A stretch of DNA of 38,790 nucleotides from Chara braunii (GCA_003427395.1 BFEA01000294.1:1298965-1337754); one strand, 5' to 3'. Positions 1 through 11,078 are shown, counted from the first letter of the stretch. Numbers and translations are program-made. Notes: generated from the sequence alone by a model not told the origin.

Positions 1-1450
1 GTCTTATCAAACACACTCAATCTGAGAGATCCGTCTGCTCGTGTCTGCAGTTTCGCACCTAAGAAGGTGCACGAGCCATCTGCCNCAGTGGTCTCCTTCC
101 ATTCAAGACCATAATGGGCTGATGATGGTGGCAGACAATCAAAGGTAAGAACATCATCAATGAACCGATATGTAAAAGCATATCGGCGAGCAGCAGAGGA
201 ATCCACACGCTGCAGGTTGTCCACGTACTGCGCCTCATCCCAATAGAGTGTAAGAATGGCAATCTCAGGACCAGCGTTCGTACCCATAGGGATACCGACA
301 TCTTGATGACGAACAAGGCCATCTGCTGTATACAAATATGTATTTGTAACAATAAACCGAAGATGTTGAAGAATGTCAGAAACAGAAAGAGTGTCAGGTC
401 CCGTATCCGTAGTCCATTCCCCTGCACGGGGTCCACGGACCAGCATACGAAGAGCAACACCCAATGAGCGTGTCTGTGTATGCTGCCGTACCTGTGTAAG
501 AACGTAGGCATGCGCCTCATCAACGGCATTAGCCACATTGTCAAGAATTCGTTGATGAGAAAGATTAGTATACATAGTAGTGAAATCAACTGTATGCGGG
601 GCCAGACCTCTAAGAGAAGCTTTATTCTTTTTGAGGTCAAGCATGACCTCGTCACTGCTCTGAACAATCCAACATCGTCGAATACCTTCGGTTCGAAAGA
701 GTTGATTATCTTTTTCGCGAAGAGTACGGATGACGCCTTGAAGTGCTGTACTCAAACGAGCCGAAGTAGGTGTTGTACTAGCTACCGGCTTGTGAGGCGG
801 TCGATGATGCAAACGCTGGACTCNTTGGGAAGGGTGTAGGTCACTTCGCCGGGCCGTATGGGAAGAGGAAGAAGAAAGATTGTTTCGGGCAGTGATACCA
901 AGAATAGGACGAAGTGTGGGAGGAGATTTATGGGCCTTAAGAACACAATAGAGATACGGCAATGTGTCAGCATGAGGATAATTCCAATGATTGTTCCAAA
1001 CTGCATGGCTATTCAGAATGTCAGCCACTGATTCAGCAGGCCGAGAATACGTAGGACTGTCAAGGTGGCTTGACAGTTTGAATTTGTACCAATTTTTACA
1101 GCAAATAGCCAAATTATGTGATGTTTTGTCCACAGGAACAATCGCAAAGGATTCTTGAAGCTAACGCAGGGCCATATGCGCGTGCCGCAAAGAGCGAGGC
1201 TGTCGCAATGGTGATGCGGTAGTCATGTTGCACTCACAGTGACGCAAGACTGCAGCACGCCAATTAGCCAATTGTGGGGCTAGGATACACAGAGAGAAGA
1301 GAGTCACTTACCTTGAATGAGGATGCTGGAATCAGAGTCCAGATAATCTGTTGGGATATCTGAGCTGCGCTTATTGCGGTCTTTGCATCTCTGGCCTCCA
1401 GTGTGGACTTCGTGTGATCTCTCATTGTGTGTGAATGTGTATGCGCTCAT
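1..1450 (-). pseudogene. Reverse transcriptase gene fragment (retroelement), open at left edge
   Basis: Read on the minus strand, one frame stays open from 1160 to the window edge and carries the RT core in order: a KAHKSPPTLRPI block (about 915), motif A VDFTTMYTNL (about 585), motif B GIPMGTNAGPE (about 300), motif C FIDD (about 170) and FLGAKLQ (about 40). Upstream the same frame continues as CECNMTTASPL...RHAHMALR, then a TAG at 1161-1163. A separate short reading from an ATG at complement 1448-1450 (MSAYTFTHNERS...) ends in CAAG|GTAAGT, a good splice donor at 1311. So the gene may have a short first exon and an intron; the acceptor (near 1280 or 1250) is undecided. The enzyme would copy element RNA into DNA. 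The motifs differ from the PLE RT at 26 kb, so this is another retroelement family, and I cannot assign it to a clade. N bases at 85 and 824 and the TAG make it probably non-functional, but the RT core itself is otherwise uninterrupted. Confidence 0.8.
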
Positions 1451-2327
1451 GGTGACGAGCAGAGAGGCTCAATGCAGTTGCAGACATCAATGTGTTTCTT
1501 GACTGGTCAGTTGCTGCCTCCTGTGATGTTTTTAGGTGAGGAATAATTTATAGGAAAAGACACTCGCTGACATCAATGGGTCTTGACTAAGTGGTCAGTT
1601 GCTGCTACCAGGGAATCTCTCATCTGCTTGAGAGCTTCCTCCTGCACTTCCCTCGAATCCCATAAGAGAATGACAGCACTATTCCCTCCGCTGTCACTCT
1701 CCACTACCACCCCACTTTATATGCTGCTTCTCTGAATCTCATAAGCAAATGACAGCACTTTTCTCTCCGCTGTCGCTCTCCACTACCATCCCACTGTCTA
1801 GGCTCCTGAGAATAGGGAGGTGGTTAAAATAGCCAGCTGACAGACAATACGTGCAGCCTTCCAGCAAGGAATGTAACCCAAGTACCGATACAGCTTCATG
1901 CGAGGAAGGTGCACGTTGCATTGCTGTCACCCTTATGGATACTAGCACATCATTCCAATGAATGCGAAGAACAGAGGACAAAGATACTGGAGAGCGCCTG
2001 CCTGAACTTGAGCAAAACTGGTTTTTCACATACACAATAGCTCAAGTGCTAACCAGAGAAAGAAGACTAAGACAGCCAGAGTGGCACGGACCAGGCATGG
2101 CAGTGGCACTGGCTGTGACCCCAAAATGTTCACGGGTCTTCCATTGTTTTAGCTTATTTTCATTCTTACAATTTTTTATTGTTTTTAGTTAACTTGTGAT
2201 TTTATTTTTCGTAGTTGTTTTTGTGAGAAGAGAGACATGGGTAAATACTAAATACTAAATACTAAGCTTCATAAAAAATTGCTTATTTGCTTACACAAAT
2301 TGCTGGCAGAATTACTAAATATTAAAA
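1451..2327. other. Non-genic stretch, no gene recognised
   Basis: Only short open frames occur. Two related segments (about 1670-1735 and 1738-1803) repeat a CTCATAAG..AATGACAGCACT..TCTCCGCTGTC theme with CACTACCAYCCCACT, an imperfect local duplication. An 8-base AATACTAA-type repeat lies at about 2244-2264. Nothing else is supported. Confidence 0.5.
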
Positions 2328-3863
2328 ACCTAGGCTACGAAAGTCGCCCGGCCGTGCCCACCCGGACTCACCCAGGGCACCCGGGCGATTTATTTTCGGC
2401 CCTTTCTCTTTTTCTTTTTTGGGGGGGGAGGCAGCACATTTTTGCGCTTTGCCTAAAGTGCCCAAATCCACTGTTTTTTTTTATGTGTGTGGGTCGAGCT
2501 TTGGTGGGTTGGGGAAGGTGGGGAGGGAGGGGGAAACGGGGTGGGGGAGTGTGGGGTTGTTCTGCGGTTGGTGATACCGGTCCAAGCAACTGGTTGTGGT
2601 ATCCGCAATCACTGCCATCACCTCCTCCTCCTTCCCCCCCCCCCCTCCTTTCTCCCTCCTCGTCATTTCCATTCACCCTCTCTCGCCACGTGGACATCCC
2701 CGCCCCCCNCCCAACCCTTTCATCAAACACGATCTCCCTCCTAAGTTCCTAACCAATCACTCTGTCATCACATGGCCAAGTCTCGCCACGGTGGCAAAAG
2801 TGATGACGGTGACGCTAACACGACCAAAAAAAAAAAAAAAAAAAAGTGAGGAGCAGAAGAAAGGAAGAGGAGGGGAAGAACTCCGAAGAAGCAAGGAGGA
2901 CGAAGAGGAGAAGGTAGTGGAGGAGGAGGCGAAGGAAGAAAGGAGGGCGAGGGAGAGGAGGAGGAGGAGGAGGAGCAGGAGAAGGAAGAAAGGAGGAGGA
3001 GGACAACGAGGGGAAGAAGCAAGAAAGGAGGAGGAGAAGGAGGAAAAGGAAAGGAGTTCGTAATTCGGATCGCCAAGTCCTTTCTTCCTCCTCCTACTAC
3101 TACTCTTTTCTTCGTCCCGTTGCCATGTCACACACCATCACCAACAAGAACGAAGAAAGCAGGTGGACTAGGAAAGCAGGTGGACGAGGAAAGCAGGACA
3201 AGGACAACGAAAGGAGGAGGACGATGAAGAAAGCACGAGGGCGAGGATGACGACGAGAAGAAGCACGGAAGAAGAAATACAAGCAGAGGAGGAAGACTTC
3301 TGAAGGAGTAGAAGGGCAACGAGATGGTTGAGGATGGAGCGGCGGTGAGAGTAGGAGGAGGAGGGCACAACGAACTCACCTTCAGCGATGACCAGCATGA
3401 TGACGACACATATGGGCAACGGTGATGGACAGCGCAGCCACGTGGGGGTAACGACGATGAACGACGACGACGACGGCCATGGGACGGCGCGCGGGAGGGT
3501 GGCTACACGAGGCGGGCAGGATGCTGCATCAGTGCGAAGTTCGAATTCAAACCACGGGCGCAGAATTCGAATCCGAACCCCGATTGAGCCTGAGACATTG
3601 ATCATCTTGGATCAACGGCGCAGATTAGAATAGAAAAAAAGGGGCCTGCTGGGCCCCGATTTTTTTCCCGGCGCCTCCGAGCAGGGAGTGCCCGTCTCTG
3701 TGCCCCAGGGGCAAAAAAAAAAAAAACAGGACCCCGCAGGCCTGTGCGCAATTTTGTGCTGGGTGGCCCGGGGGTTGGACCGGGCAGGCCGCCCGGCCGG
3801 GCGTCCCGGGCGGGTCCCGCGCGAGGTAGGGGGTATTAGGGCCGCCTGGGTCGTAGCCTAGGT
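2328..3863. mobile_element. Candidate non-autonomous DNA transposon with 13-bp terminal inverted repeats
   Basis: The 13-mer ACCTAGGCTACGA at 2328-2340 is matched exactly by its reverse complement at 3851-3863. Just inside each end is a GC-rich block with CCCGGCCG/GCCCGGCCGGGCG sequence, so the ends resemble each other beyond the perfect 13 bp. Flanks on both sides are AAAA, compatible with a short target duplication but not proof of one. The 1.5-kb interior is low-complexity: poly-C and poly-A runs and a purine-rich GGAGGA/GAAGAA tract (about 2840-3060). It shows no transposase, so it would need proteins supplied in trans. The superfamily cannot be named from these ends. Confidence 0.45.
2838..3060 (+). 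repeat. Purine-rich GGA/GAA low-complexity tract
   Basis: After a 20-base poly-A run, this strand is almost wholly G and A, with GAGGAGGAGG and GAAGAAAGGAGG units. The long open frames here (KE/RE-rich on plus, SS/PP-rich on minus) are compositional artefacts. Mirror-symmetric purine tracts can form triplex DNA, but that is only a possibility. Confidence 0.75.
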
Positions 3864-4130
3864 AAAAATCGAATTGGCACCCCTCCCTGGGGTCTTCTAT
3901 GCCAAAAGACTTTCAAGAAAAGGGTTTCGAAATGCAAACCCTAGTGCTATCTGAATTCACCTGGATGTGCAGATGCCAAAGCACAGTCTCTGCACTTCCT
4001 CGTGCAGAGGACCAGGTTCATTCCCACCAGGGTGACCAGGCTGATTTTGTCACATCTGGAGGACAACTTACTGGCTACAGCAGAGGAATGTCTTTCATGC
4101 CCAGGAAGTGATCTCTCAAACCCTAGTCCA

Positions 4131-4230
4131 AGTCCAGTCCGTTTTTGCAGCAAGTATCAGAGTGGGACTGCACATCTTGAGGGTCTGGGACATCGGCAGG
4201 CCCAGACCACCAAACAAAACAGTATAAATA
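4131..4230 (+). repeat. 100-bp direct repeat, copy 1 (TATA-containing, LTR-promoter-like)
   Basis: This 100-bp segment from AGTCCAGTCCGTTTTTGCAG to CAGTATAAATA recurs at 4425-4524 with only about two substitutions by eye. Each copy ends in a TATA-like TATAAATA. Duplicated promoter-proximal blocks are common in LTR U3 regions, so a solo-LTR origin is plausible. No LTR boundaries were identified. Confidence 0.7.
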
Positions 4231-4424
4231 CTTGCTCCGTAGGTTAGATGTTTAGGAGTCCAGAGGGTCGTCTGTAAGTCCTCTGAAGGGTCACTACGCC
4301 ATGGCTAGAGAAGTCCTCGAAAGAGTCAACCGGACCTTTCGTAGGCTGAACCCACAGTCTGTCGATCTCTGAAAGGTCCAGAGTCCCAAGGCAGACCCAA
4401 AGGGGCAAACGAAGGGGCAGTCCC

Positions 4425-4524
4425 AGTCCAGTCCGTTTTTGCAGCAAGTATCAGAGTGGGACTGCACATCTTGAGGGTCTGGGCCATCGGCAGGCCCAGA
4501 CCACCAAACGAAACAGTATAAATA
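4425..4524 (+). repeat. 100-bp direct repeat, copy 2
   Basis: Second copy of the 4131-4230 repeat, starting 294 bp downstream. Visible differences are GGGACATCGG versus GGGCCATCGG and CAAACAAAAC versus CAAACGAAAC. The downstream sequence (4525-4560) lacks further similarity, so this copy is the more likely promoter proper if the block is a retroelement LTR. Confidence 0.7.
4516..4524 (+). promoter_or_regulatory. Possible TATA box
   Basis: GTATAAATA at the end of the second 100-bp repeat, followed about 30 bp later by ATCAGTCATTCACTTATT, a plausible transcription start context. The same motif in copy 1 is followed by unrelated sequence. Functional use is inferred, not shown. Confidence 0.3.
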
Positions 4525-5048
4525 AAGAGGCAGCAATCAGTCATTCACTTATTATCTGGGGAACTACGTGGAAGTGCTGCCCGAGTGCCTTGTGCGTTGT
4601 GTTCGGCGGTCAGCAAGAAGCCCGAAGGTGGAAGAGGCCGAGCAGCCATAGCCGCTAGTGAGGAAGAAGACGACGGCAGCCATAGCCGCCAGTGGAACAT
4701 AGTTAGTAGTTAGTAGGGTGTGCGTGGACATTCAGGGCAGATCCTAGTGTGTGTGCACGTGTGCGAGTGAAGTGTGGGTGTGTCTGATGGTGGACATATT
4801 GTGAAGGTGGAGGTTCGGACTGGTGCTCAGACCCCATAGCTGCAAGATGTGACAAGTTGACTTAAGCTGAGTTTCTGGCCGAAGGCCATATCTCTGTGTT
4901 TTCTGTGTGGGCACAATATGCCATCTCACTTTTGTTGCTGATTCTACTTCGAGAAAGTTATTATGCCATTGGCACCTGTATGTATGCATGTAGCAAGTGT
5001 GGTCGAAGACCAGTCTGATTGCAAGCAAGACACGTAAAGATACGTTAC

Positions 5049-6866
5049 CTTAGATCTGTGTACTTCCTCTTGCCCGCGAAACCAATCCCTCTGAGTATTT
5101 AGTTCCTCTGTCGCCTGACTGTATCGTTGCTCTGCCTCTTTCTTTTGTCGTTCTGCCTCTTTCTTTTGTCGTTCAAGACTGTAAGCAGTCTCCTGAGCAA
5201 TCATGGCTCTGGACTTCAACTCGTCGATATTTCGGCTCTCTTCGTCCTTGCACCTTTGTGGCTCTATGACCATTTCACGCCGGCTGACCATGTTGTATTT
5301 TATTGCTCTCTGGTTCTTCTTCCCACTGCAGTGACGATTGAACTCTGTAATGTCTTTCTCCGTTGCCAGGTAGCCAAACAGGTTCTTTTGGGAACCGTCA
5401 TTGTTCACTGATCCACTCAGCACCCTTCTCGCCGACTCCCATTCCTTTCGTCCCTTTCCCTCATTTCGGAAGTGTTCGTCGAGGTCCAGAGCTGCCAGGT
5501 AGCCAGCAGGGGTGCTCTCAAACTCCAACGCACTCATCCCACGATGGCCATCGGGTCCATACGAATGCTTCTCTTTCTCGATCACATACTGTTTGAAGAG
5601 AGGCCGGAGCTCGTTCGAACCCATCCCCACCCATTTGCCGCTCGCGTCTTTGTCCTTCCTCGTGTTCTGAACAATAACCCATGGAGGCCAGACAATTTGG
5701 ACATCTGCGCTCGCCTCCAAGGACCTCCAAATCTGTGCTGCCGACGACAACTTGCTACTTGATCCCTCCTTCGCTCTCGCCTCCCTCAATCTTGCAATTG
5801 CAATCGCGAATGCTTGGTGTGCTCGTCTCCTTGACTTTTTTGTCTTCGCATGCTGCTCAAAGGAGGACAATTTCACAAAATGGTCAACTGTCTTACACAC
5901 AGGACAACATCCTTCACAACTAGATGAGTCAAACCTGTCAGTGTCCATTTTGCGAAGGCTTTCCATAAATCCACCATAAAACTTTTTTTCGTAGCACCTA
6001 TGCTCATCTTCAGTTATCTCCCACTCGTCGTCTTCATCAATGTCCACATCAGATGCTTCCAGCTCATTGTCTTCATCCTCTGCTTCATCATCGTGAGAAC
6101 CACTGCACAACTTGTTTCTGGCACCAGCAATTATGGAGGGCCTCACGGATCCTGGGATGAACAATGCTGTGTCCCCTGTCCGAGGACTTGCCACAGACCA
6201 TAGCTGATCATTACCACTCCGACCAGGCCCCCAGGACGACTCCTTCGTCTGATCCAACTGGAACTCCCTGCTCCCATATCCTCCACCACTTGCCGCTTCT
6301 ATCTGTCCACTGCCCCAACTGCCTTTTAGAGCTGCCGAGTTCCAAGGACCATGACTTGGACCCACGCCATGCCCTTCTGCTTCACTGTTCGACCTGCTGC
6401 GTACTGCCCCACTGTCAGTGGCACCCACTGGAACCATGCAATTCGCAGGTGGCGGTCCTCGATCAGATCCATGCCAGGGAGCTTGCGTCCTCATATCCCC
6501 CTTTATGCATGATGCTGGGCAATTTCCAGGCCACCCAGGTGTGTTCACAGAGCCACCTTCATATGAGACAGGTCCACGCCCTTGCGGGCCTCCAGCTGAC
6601 AGCTTCCCTCCACCAAATGACGGCCAATCACGGTCAGAACTGGACTCTCCATCAACCCCTCCCACTCCAGCCACTGATCCTTTGGCCCATGTTGACATGG
6701 ATGGAGCTGGCCTCTGCATCCCTGCACCTGGCACCATCTGCTGCGGGCCATTCCAGGCGAGTAAGGCTGTGGAGCACTGAGATGAAGGTGAGTTTACTGC
6801 AGTCCCACTCGTGGCAGGGTTGCCCGCCAAAACTTGCCCACGGGATGACTTTTTCGATCTACCCAT
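5049..6866 (-). CDS. SGS3: SGS3-like XS-domain protein, exon 1 (606 codons), rest of gene not found
   Basis: Homologue of SUPPRESSOR OF GENE SILENCING 3, the cytoplasmic dsRNA-binding partner of RDR6 in post-transcriptional silencing and tasiRNA production. Residues 1-250 are Gly/Ser/Pro-rich and disordered. Residues 258-290 are strongly acidic. A zf-XS-type zinc finger follows (CPVC at 321-324, with H339). The XS domain spans about 388-500 with the hallmark IVWPPWVIVQNT, GMGSNEL, HSYGPDGHRGMS and FGYLATEKD. Residues 540-606 are a coiled coil with a KKEAERQKKEAEQ repeat. The frame runs through VHRSK into AAG|GTAACG, a splice donor at 5048; 5049-6866 is exactly 606 codons, so the intron would be phase 0. 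The open frame continues to 4944 but is no longer SGS3-like. Arabidopsis SGS3 is about 625 residues, so only a short C-terminal coiled-coil tail is missing. I could not find it in 1-5048: the intron is long or the 3' end is lost. The start is the first in-frame ATG, MGRSKKSSRG. Confidence 0.88.
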
Positions 6867-6983
6867 TTTGACTACACTGTGCTAAATACACAACCGGCCT
6901 AAATACAGGACGCTGCAATCACTTCGGCCAGCTCAGCGACCTGCCATGTAACAAAGAAAAGAAACACCCCAAGAATAACAAAT

Positions 6984-7075
6984 CAGCCGTGCTGGTACAC
7001 CCCTTAACTGTTGAAATACAGACCTGAGTCCGAACTCCACTAGACGCAGATGAGTAAAATTCTACGCTTCTGAAT
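6984..7075 (+). repeat. SINE-like, tRNA-derived fragment (copy A)
   Basis: This segment contains GGTACACCCC, CTGTTGAAATACAGACCTGA, GTCCGAACTCC and AGATGAGTAAAATTCT in the same order as the minus-strand copy at 11664-11760. The GAGTCCGAACTCC element resembles a Pol III B box. It lies just upstream of the SGS3 start codon, so it may sit in that gene's 5' region. Confidence 0.45.
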
Positions 7076-8131
7076 TGCCGTGCAGTTTGATGAGATGATA
7101 TCTCGAGGCCGTCGCCCTTTTTAAGAGAAAGAAAAGAAGAAGGGAGGGGAAAAAATAGGAAAAATAGCCATGTTGCCCTCACTTCTGGATTCCCGAGTCG
7201 ATTGACCTAATTGAACCAGTGAGATAACCTGTCCTAATGAATGAGATAATGATGAAATCCAATTCCACCTGTTCATCCATCCATCCATCCATCCATTCAT
7301 CCGTCGACAATGCATTGGAGACATTAGAGAGAAGGTGGCCTGTCCAGGCAGATCACAAGGAAGGCAATAAATGGTTTCCAAATAAGTGTTGTATTGTACA
7401 GGGCAGCTTCAAATTCTCATGGCAGGTAAATCATTAGCAATGAAGCTTTCATGACTACAAAAATACACAGACAGCAGGAGTCGGCCAACGCACCCCCCTC
7501 TCCCCATACATAGGAGTGAGAGTCTAGTATGTACTTAGATGTCACAGAGACATCAGGAGTCGGTCTCGCGGCCGCGACCCCAGCATAAGCGGGAGAGTCT
7601 ACTTCAAAACCCAAACATAGGAATCAGGGTCTCTCTCTCTCTCTCTCTGATTGTTACATGCCCAGTTGGGCGATGTACATAATAACCGAGGATCCACAAT
7701 GTGACAAAAAGGACTGAATGGACAATGCGGTGCAAGTAGAATCTCCACAAGCAATGCGCATTCCGATACATACAAAATGGTGCTTTTATAGCGCAGGGAA
7801 GACTTTACAAGTCCTGACCTGACCGGGACTGACCTCATTCACGTAGCACAAGATAGCAAAACAGAATGCTAGAATGCAAATGACTAGCCCAATCAATGTT
7901 AAAACGCAGACCAAACATGCATCATGTCCATCACAAGGTGTGAAGGAGCCTGGTGCTATACACAGGAAAGAGGCGCCAGGTCCAGACACACACAGACGAA
8001 GAGGAGGGGATCAGACGAAGAAGAGGAAGGGGGAGATGGGAAAGTCGTCAACACCAAGTCTCGTTTCAAGTCCCAAATAATCCCTCTTCGATATGTCTGA
8101 AGTCCAAAGTCGAGTCTGGATGGAAATGTCA

Positions 8132-8136
<5 letters not shown>
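7076..8136. other. Non-genic stretch with microsatellites
   Basis: Includes an ATCC tetranucleotide run (about 7275-7300) and a short CT run (7631-7648). Small open frames here show no domains or recognisable motifs. No gene supported. Confidence 0.5.

Positions 8137-8202
<66 letters not shown>
8137..8202 (+). repeat. (CT)n microsatellite, about 66 bp
   Basis: Uninterrupted CT dinucleotide repeat read directly from the sequence. Confidence 0.98.
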
Positions 8203-8204
<2 letters not shown>

Positions 8205-8423
8205 GTCTGCTGATGCAGTGAAGTCAGATAGCGGGAGGGTGACAAGGAGATGGTGGACTGAGAAGAGGAAGAAGAAGAACTCTCTCTCTCATGTGTCATG
8301 TACTAACCTGTGAAGATGGCGCTGCGCTGCAGGTACCTCAAAGACGAAGCTGGAGCAACGGCACTGCAGGTAAGCATCCCTGGTCTCCGCCCAATCTCTC
8401 TCTCTAGTACTACTCTAGCTATG

Positions 8424-8567
8424 GCGCCCAGCGCTGAAGACTACTACTAACGCTACAAAGCGCCCAGCGCTGAAGACTACTGCTAACGCTACAAAGCGCC
8501 CAGCGCTGAAGACTACTGCTAACGCTACAAAGCGCCCAGCGCTGAAGACTACTGCTAGCGCTAATAC
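8424..8567 (+). repeat. 36-bp tandem repeat, about four copies
   Basis: A 36-bp unit beginning GCGCCCAGCGCTGAAGACTA starts at 8424, 8460, 8496 and 8532. The second and third copies are almost identical; the fourth degenerates after about 30 bp. The unit contains the palindrome AGCGCT. Thirty-six is a multiple of three, but no gene is evident. Confidence 0.9.
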
Positions 8568-8889
8568 TACTCCTGCAGCGCTCCTCCAGAGTGCTGCTGC
8601 CGAATCCTGAAGACTACCTCCTGCCTCCTGAACTGCACGTGAAGTGCCTGGGAAGTACCTATGAACTACCTCCCAACTACCTGCAGCCTGCAGGGCGGGC
8701 CAATCTTATATAGTGCTGGCCCGTCCTGGAGGCTGCTCTTGCCAATGCCAAAACGTGCCAGACCCCGGGGTTGAAGCTCAAACAAAGGTTGTATTGAAAA
8801 TAGGCCAAAAATGGCCTGAGCTAAAACCCTGGTCTGGTGCCTGAGTTTCAAGACAGGTCGAACTGATGAGGGCCTGAAAATGGCACTCA

Positions 8890-9196
8890 GTTTCAGACTG
8901 AAAATACTCAGGGCCAGAAAGGCCCTGATTTAGCCTGAAACGACACAGGGCCTGTAGGCCCCCGTTTTCAGGCTTTCAGGCTGAAACGACACGGGGCCTG
9001 TAGGCCCTTGTTTTCAGGCTTTCAGGCTGAAACTGACACGGGGCCTGTAAGCCCTTGTTTTCAGGCTTTCAGGCTGAAACTGACACGGGGCCTGTAGGCC
9101 CTTGTTTTCAGGCTTTTGGCCTGAAAACAAAACGGGGTCTGTAGGCCCTCGTTTTCAGGCTTTCAGAATGAAAATGACACGGGCCTGAAAATGGCC
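8890..9196 (+). repeat. Tandem repeat of about 47-50 bp, around five to six degenerate copies
   Basis: The unit contains GACACGGGGCCTGTAGGCCC followed by TTGTTTTCAGGCTTTCAGGC and TGAAACT. It recurs from about 8940 to 9180 with small changes. Each unit carries GGGCCTGTAGGCCC, a near-palindrome, so single strands could form a row of short hairpins. Upstream sequence (8700-8890) has degenerate CCTGA..GGCC relatives. Confidence 0.88.
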
Positions 9197-11040
9197 CGTG
9201 CAGCCTGTTGCAGGCACAGCATGTAACACTGCTACTGCCGCTCAAACGCTCTGCACTCTCTCCTCCTCTAACTACGATCTACCCTGAATACACCCACTCC
9301 GTCTCCCCTGACCTCAGCGGCTATGGCCGCCCTCAAACCCCAACTCAACCCTGGCTATGGAGGTGGTCAAGCACCCGACTTCCTTCCTCGGCACTCGATG
9401 ACCAATTCGTTGTCCGCACCAGCAACCAGCAGTGCTTGTCCAACCTGCGACTTGAACAACTGCCTTCCCTTGGCACTGTAGCAGCTATAAATAGCAATTG
9501 TTGACTAGCTTTGCCTGCTTAGGACTGGTACTGGTCGCCCATGGCATGTCTATTGCATGTTCTGGACACGTCCGAATGTTTTTGGTCTGCCTTGGGACAC
9601 GGCTGCAAAAACTGGATTTTGGAACTTCGCTTTTCCTATCCGAACTCGCGGACCTTGATCGACCTACGCCGCTTCCGTATCCAACTCCTACTGGCCTACA
9701 ACGCTTCGGCAACAGACCCTCAAGAACCTAAACACCTAGGACTCCAATCTACCACCCTGTTAGACTTTCCAGCCTCGTCACCCCTCTTCGTCTTTGCGGA
9801 AGGGATACCAGTTGGCTCTGCCCTGCCCATGTACAAGTCAGGGGTGTGGGGCGCTCCGTCACGAGGTCACCCCCACCTAGTGCTTTGAGATGGGTGGGGA
9901 TGGGCCAGTGAGAGGGCTTTGACATTGGGGGATGTAGCTCAGCCCTCACTCTAGGGTGGGTAGTCTCGCGGTTCTAGGCAGGCGTCCATTTTTTACTCCA
10001 CGTCAAGGGAGTTCGTTGAGAGCCCTTCTTCCTTTGCAACGCAAACCAAGTGTCCTCCTAGGGGCATTCTTCCATTCTCAATATGCTAGGTCAGATGGCC
10101 TCATAGAGGCAAGGGACACGCCCCTCAGTGTATGCCGGCCGGCTCGGATGTGAGGCCTTTATCACATCACCAGAGTGCCCCGGGATCCCAGCCTCTTGGC
10201 TTGATTGCAAGAAGAATGAGTGTGAACGATATACAAAAAACTAATGTTGCGAAATCACACAGATGTCCAGGTAGTCGTATCGAAGCAGAGAGTACAAAAT
10301 GCACCGAGAAACCATCCATATAGAGCAATACAATGAAGTAAAGAGTCCATGTTCAAGCCCATAGGCCACACCAATACAGTATCCAAAGTCGATCCTCTTT
10401 GTCTGGCGCCCAACGCCCAACCTACTCTGCCCAACTATCCTACCTACAGCTGGTTCACGCAACAGCCTCACTTCGATCACTTCCACTCTCGAAGACCAAT
10501 GTACATGACTGTCAACTTCATAGCCGACCTCTCTTCATGCACCAGGTACATATCTCGTCACCCTCAATCAGACCTTCATTACCCCACACTCGCCTCCTTC
10601 CCTGAAGATCACCAGATCGCCCACTGTACCCCCTGGCGCCCAGCAGCCCGGCTATGGCCGCCTGCACCCTGCTGCCCTGCAGCGCTCGACTTCACCACTA
10701 TGCGCCCCGTCAGCGCCCTTGGCAGCAACACATCATCAAGCGATAGCGCAGCAGCACTTCCGCATTGCCTGCACTGGCCAGAATGCCTGAGACATTTTCC
10801 TGCGACGCCCAATGTCTCGGCCGCTGGTCTTTGATTCGTTGGCATCCTGCGGATGGGCACTGGCCAGCATGATTTTTTCTGGAGCGACGCCCAATGTCTC
10901 GGAAAAAATCTGTGGTTGGTCTTTGTTAGTTGTCACGCCTCTCTTTACCGTTCCTCTCTCCCGACATACTTGATATAGCAAATCTTTTCAGGCAGCCCAC
11001 GAATCTAGCGGCCGCAGAAAAGAGGTTTTTTTTTTTTTTT
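9197..11040. other. Non-genic stretch, unclassified repeats
   Basis: Open frames at 9208-9504, 9541-9888 and 10349-10834 are Pro/Ser/Leu-rich and show no domain. A block with GCGACGCCCAATGTCTCGG followed by TGGTCTTTG occurs twice (about 10802 and 10883), a local duplication. A GGGGATGTAGCTCAG box-A-like motif at about 9938 is followed by GGTTCTAGGC at about 9969, a possible tRNA-derived relic. An 18-base T run lies at about 11026-11044. No gene is supported. Confidence 0.45.
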
Positions 11041-11078
11041 TTTTCAGTGAACGAAACCCCTGCTAGTGGGACTTGGCC

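Noticed and set aside
59-667. 202-codon minus-strand frame
   Set aside because: It is a shifted frame of the RT fragment; the motif-bearing frame is different.
2757-3131. Low-complexity frames on both strands
   Set aside because: Stop-free only because the tract is almost pure purine or pyrimidine.
6164-6871. Long plus-strand open frame of 235 codons
   Set aside because: It is the antisense shadow of the SGS3-like exon, whose minus-strand frame has clear domains.
8424-8567. Regularly spaced repeat that could suggest a CRISPR array
   Set aside because: The units abut with no unique spacers, and the genome is eukaryotic; it is a tandem repeat.
9934-9990. Possible tRNA-Ala gene (GGGGATGTAGCTCAG start)
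   Set aside because: No cloverleaf can be built: the anticodon and T arms do not pair and the 3' acceptor half is absent. At best a SINE head.
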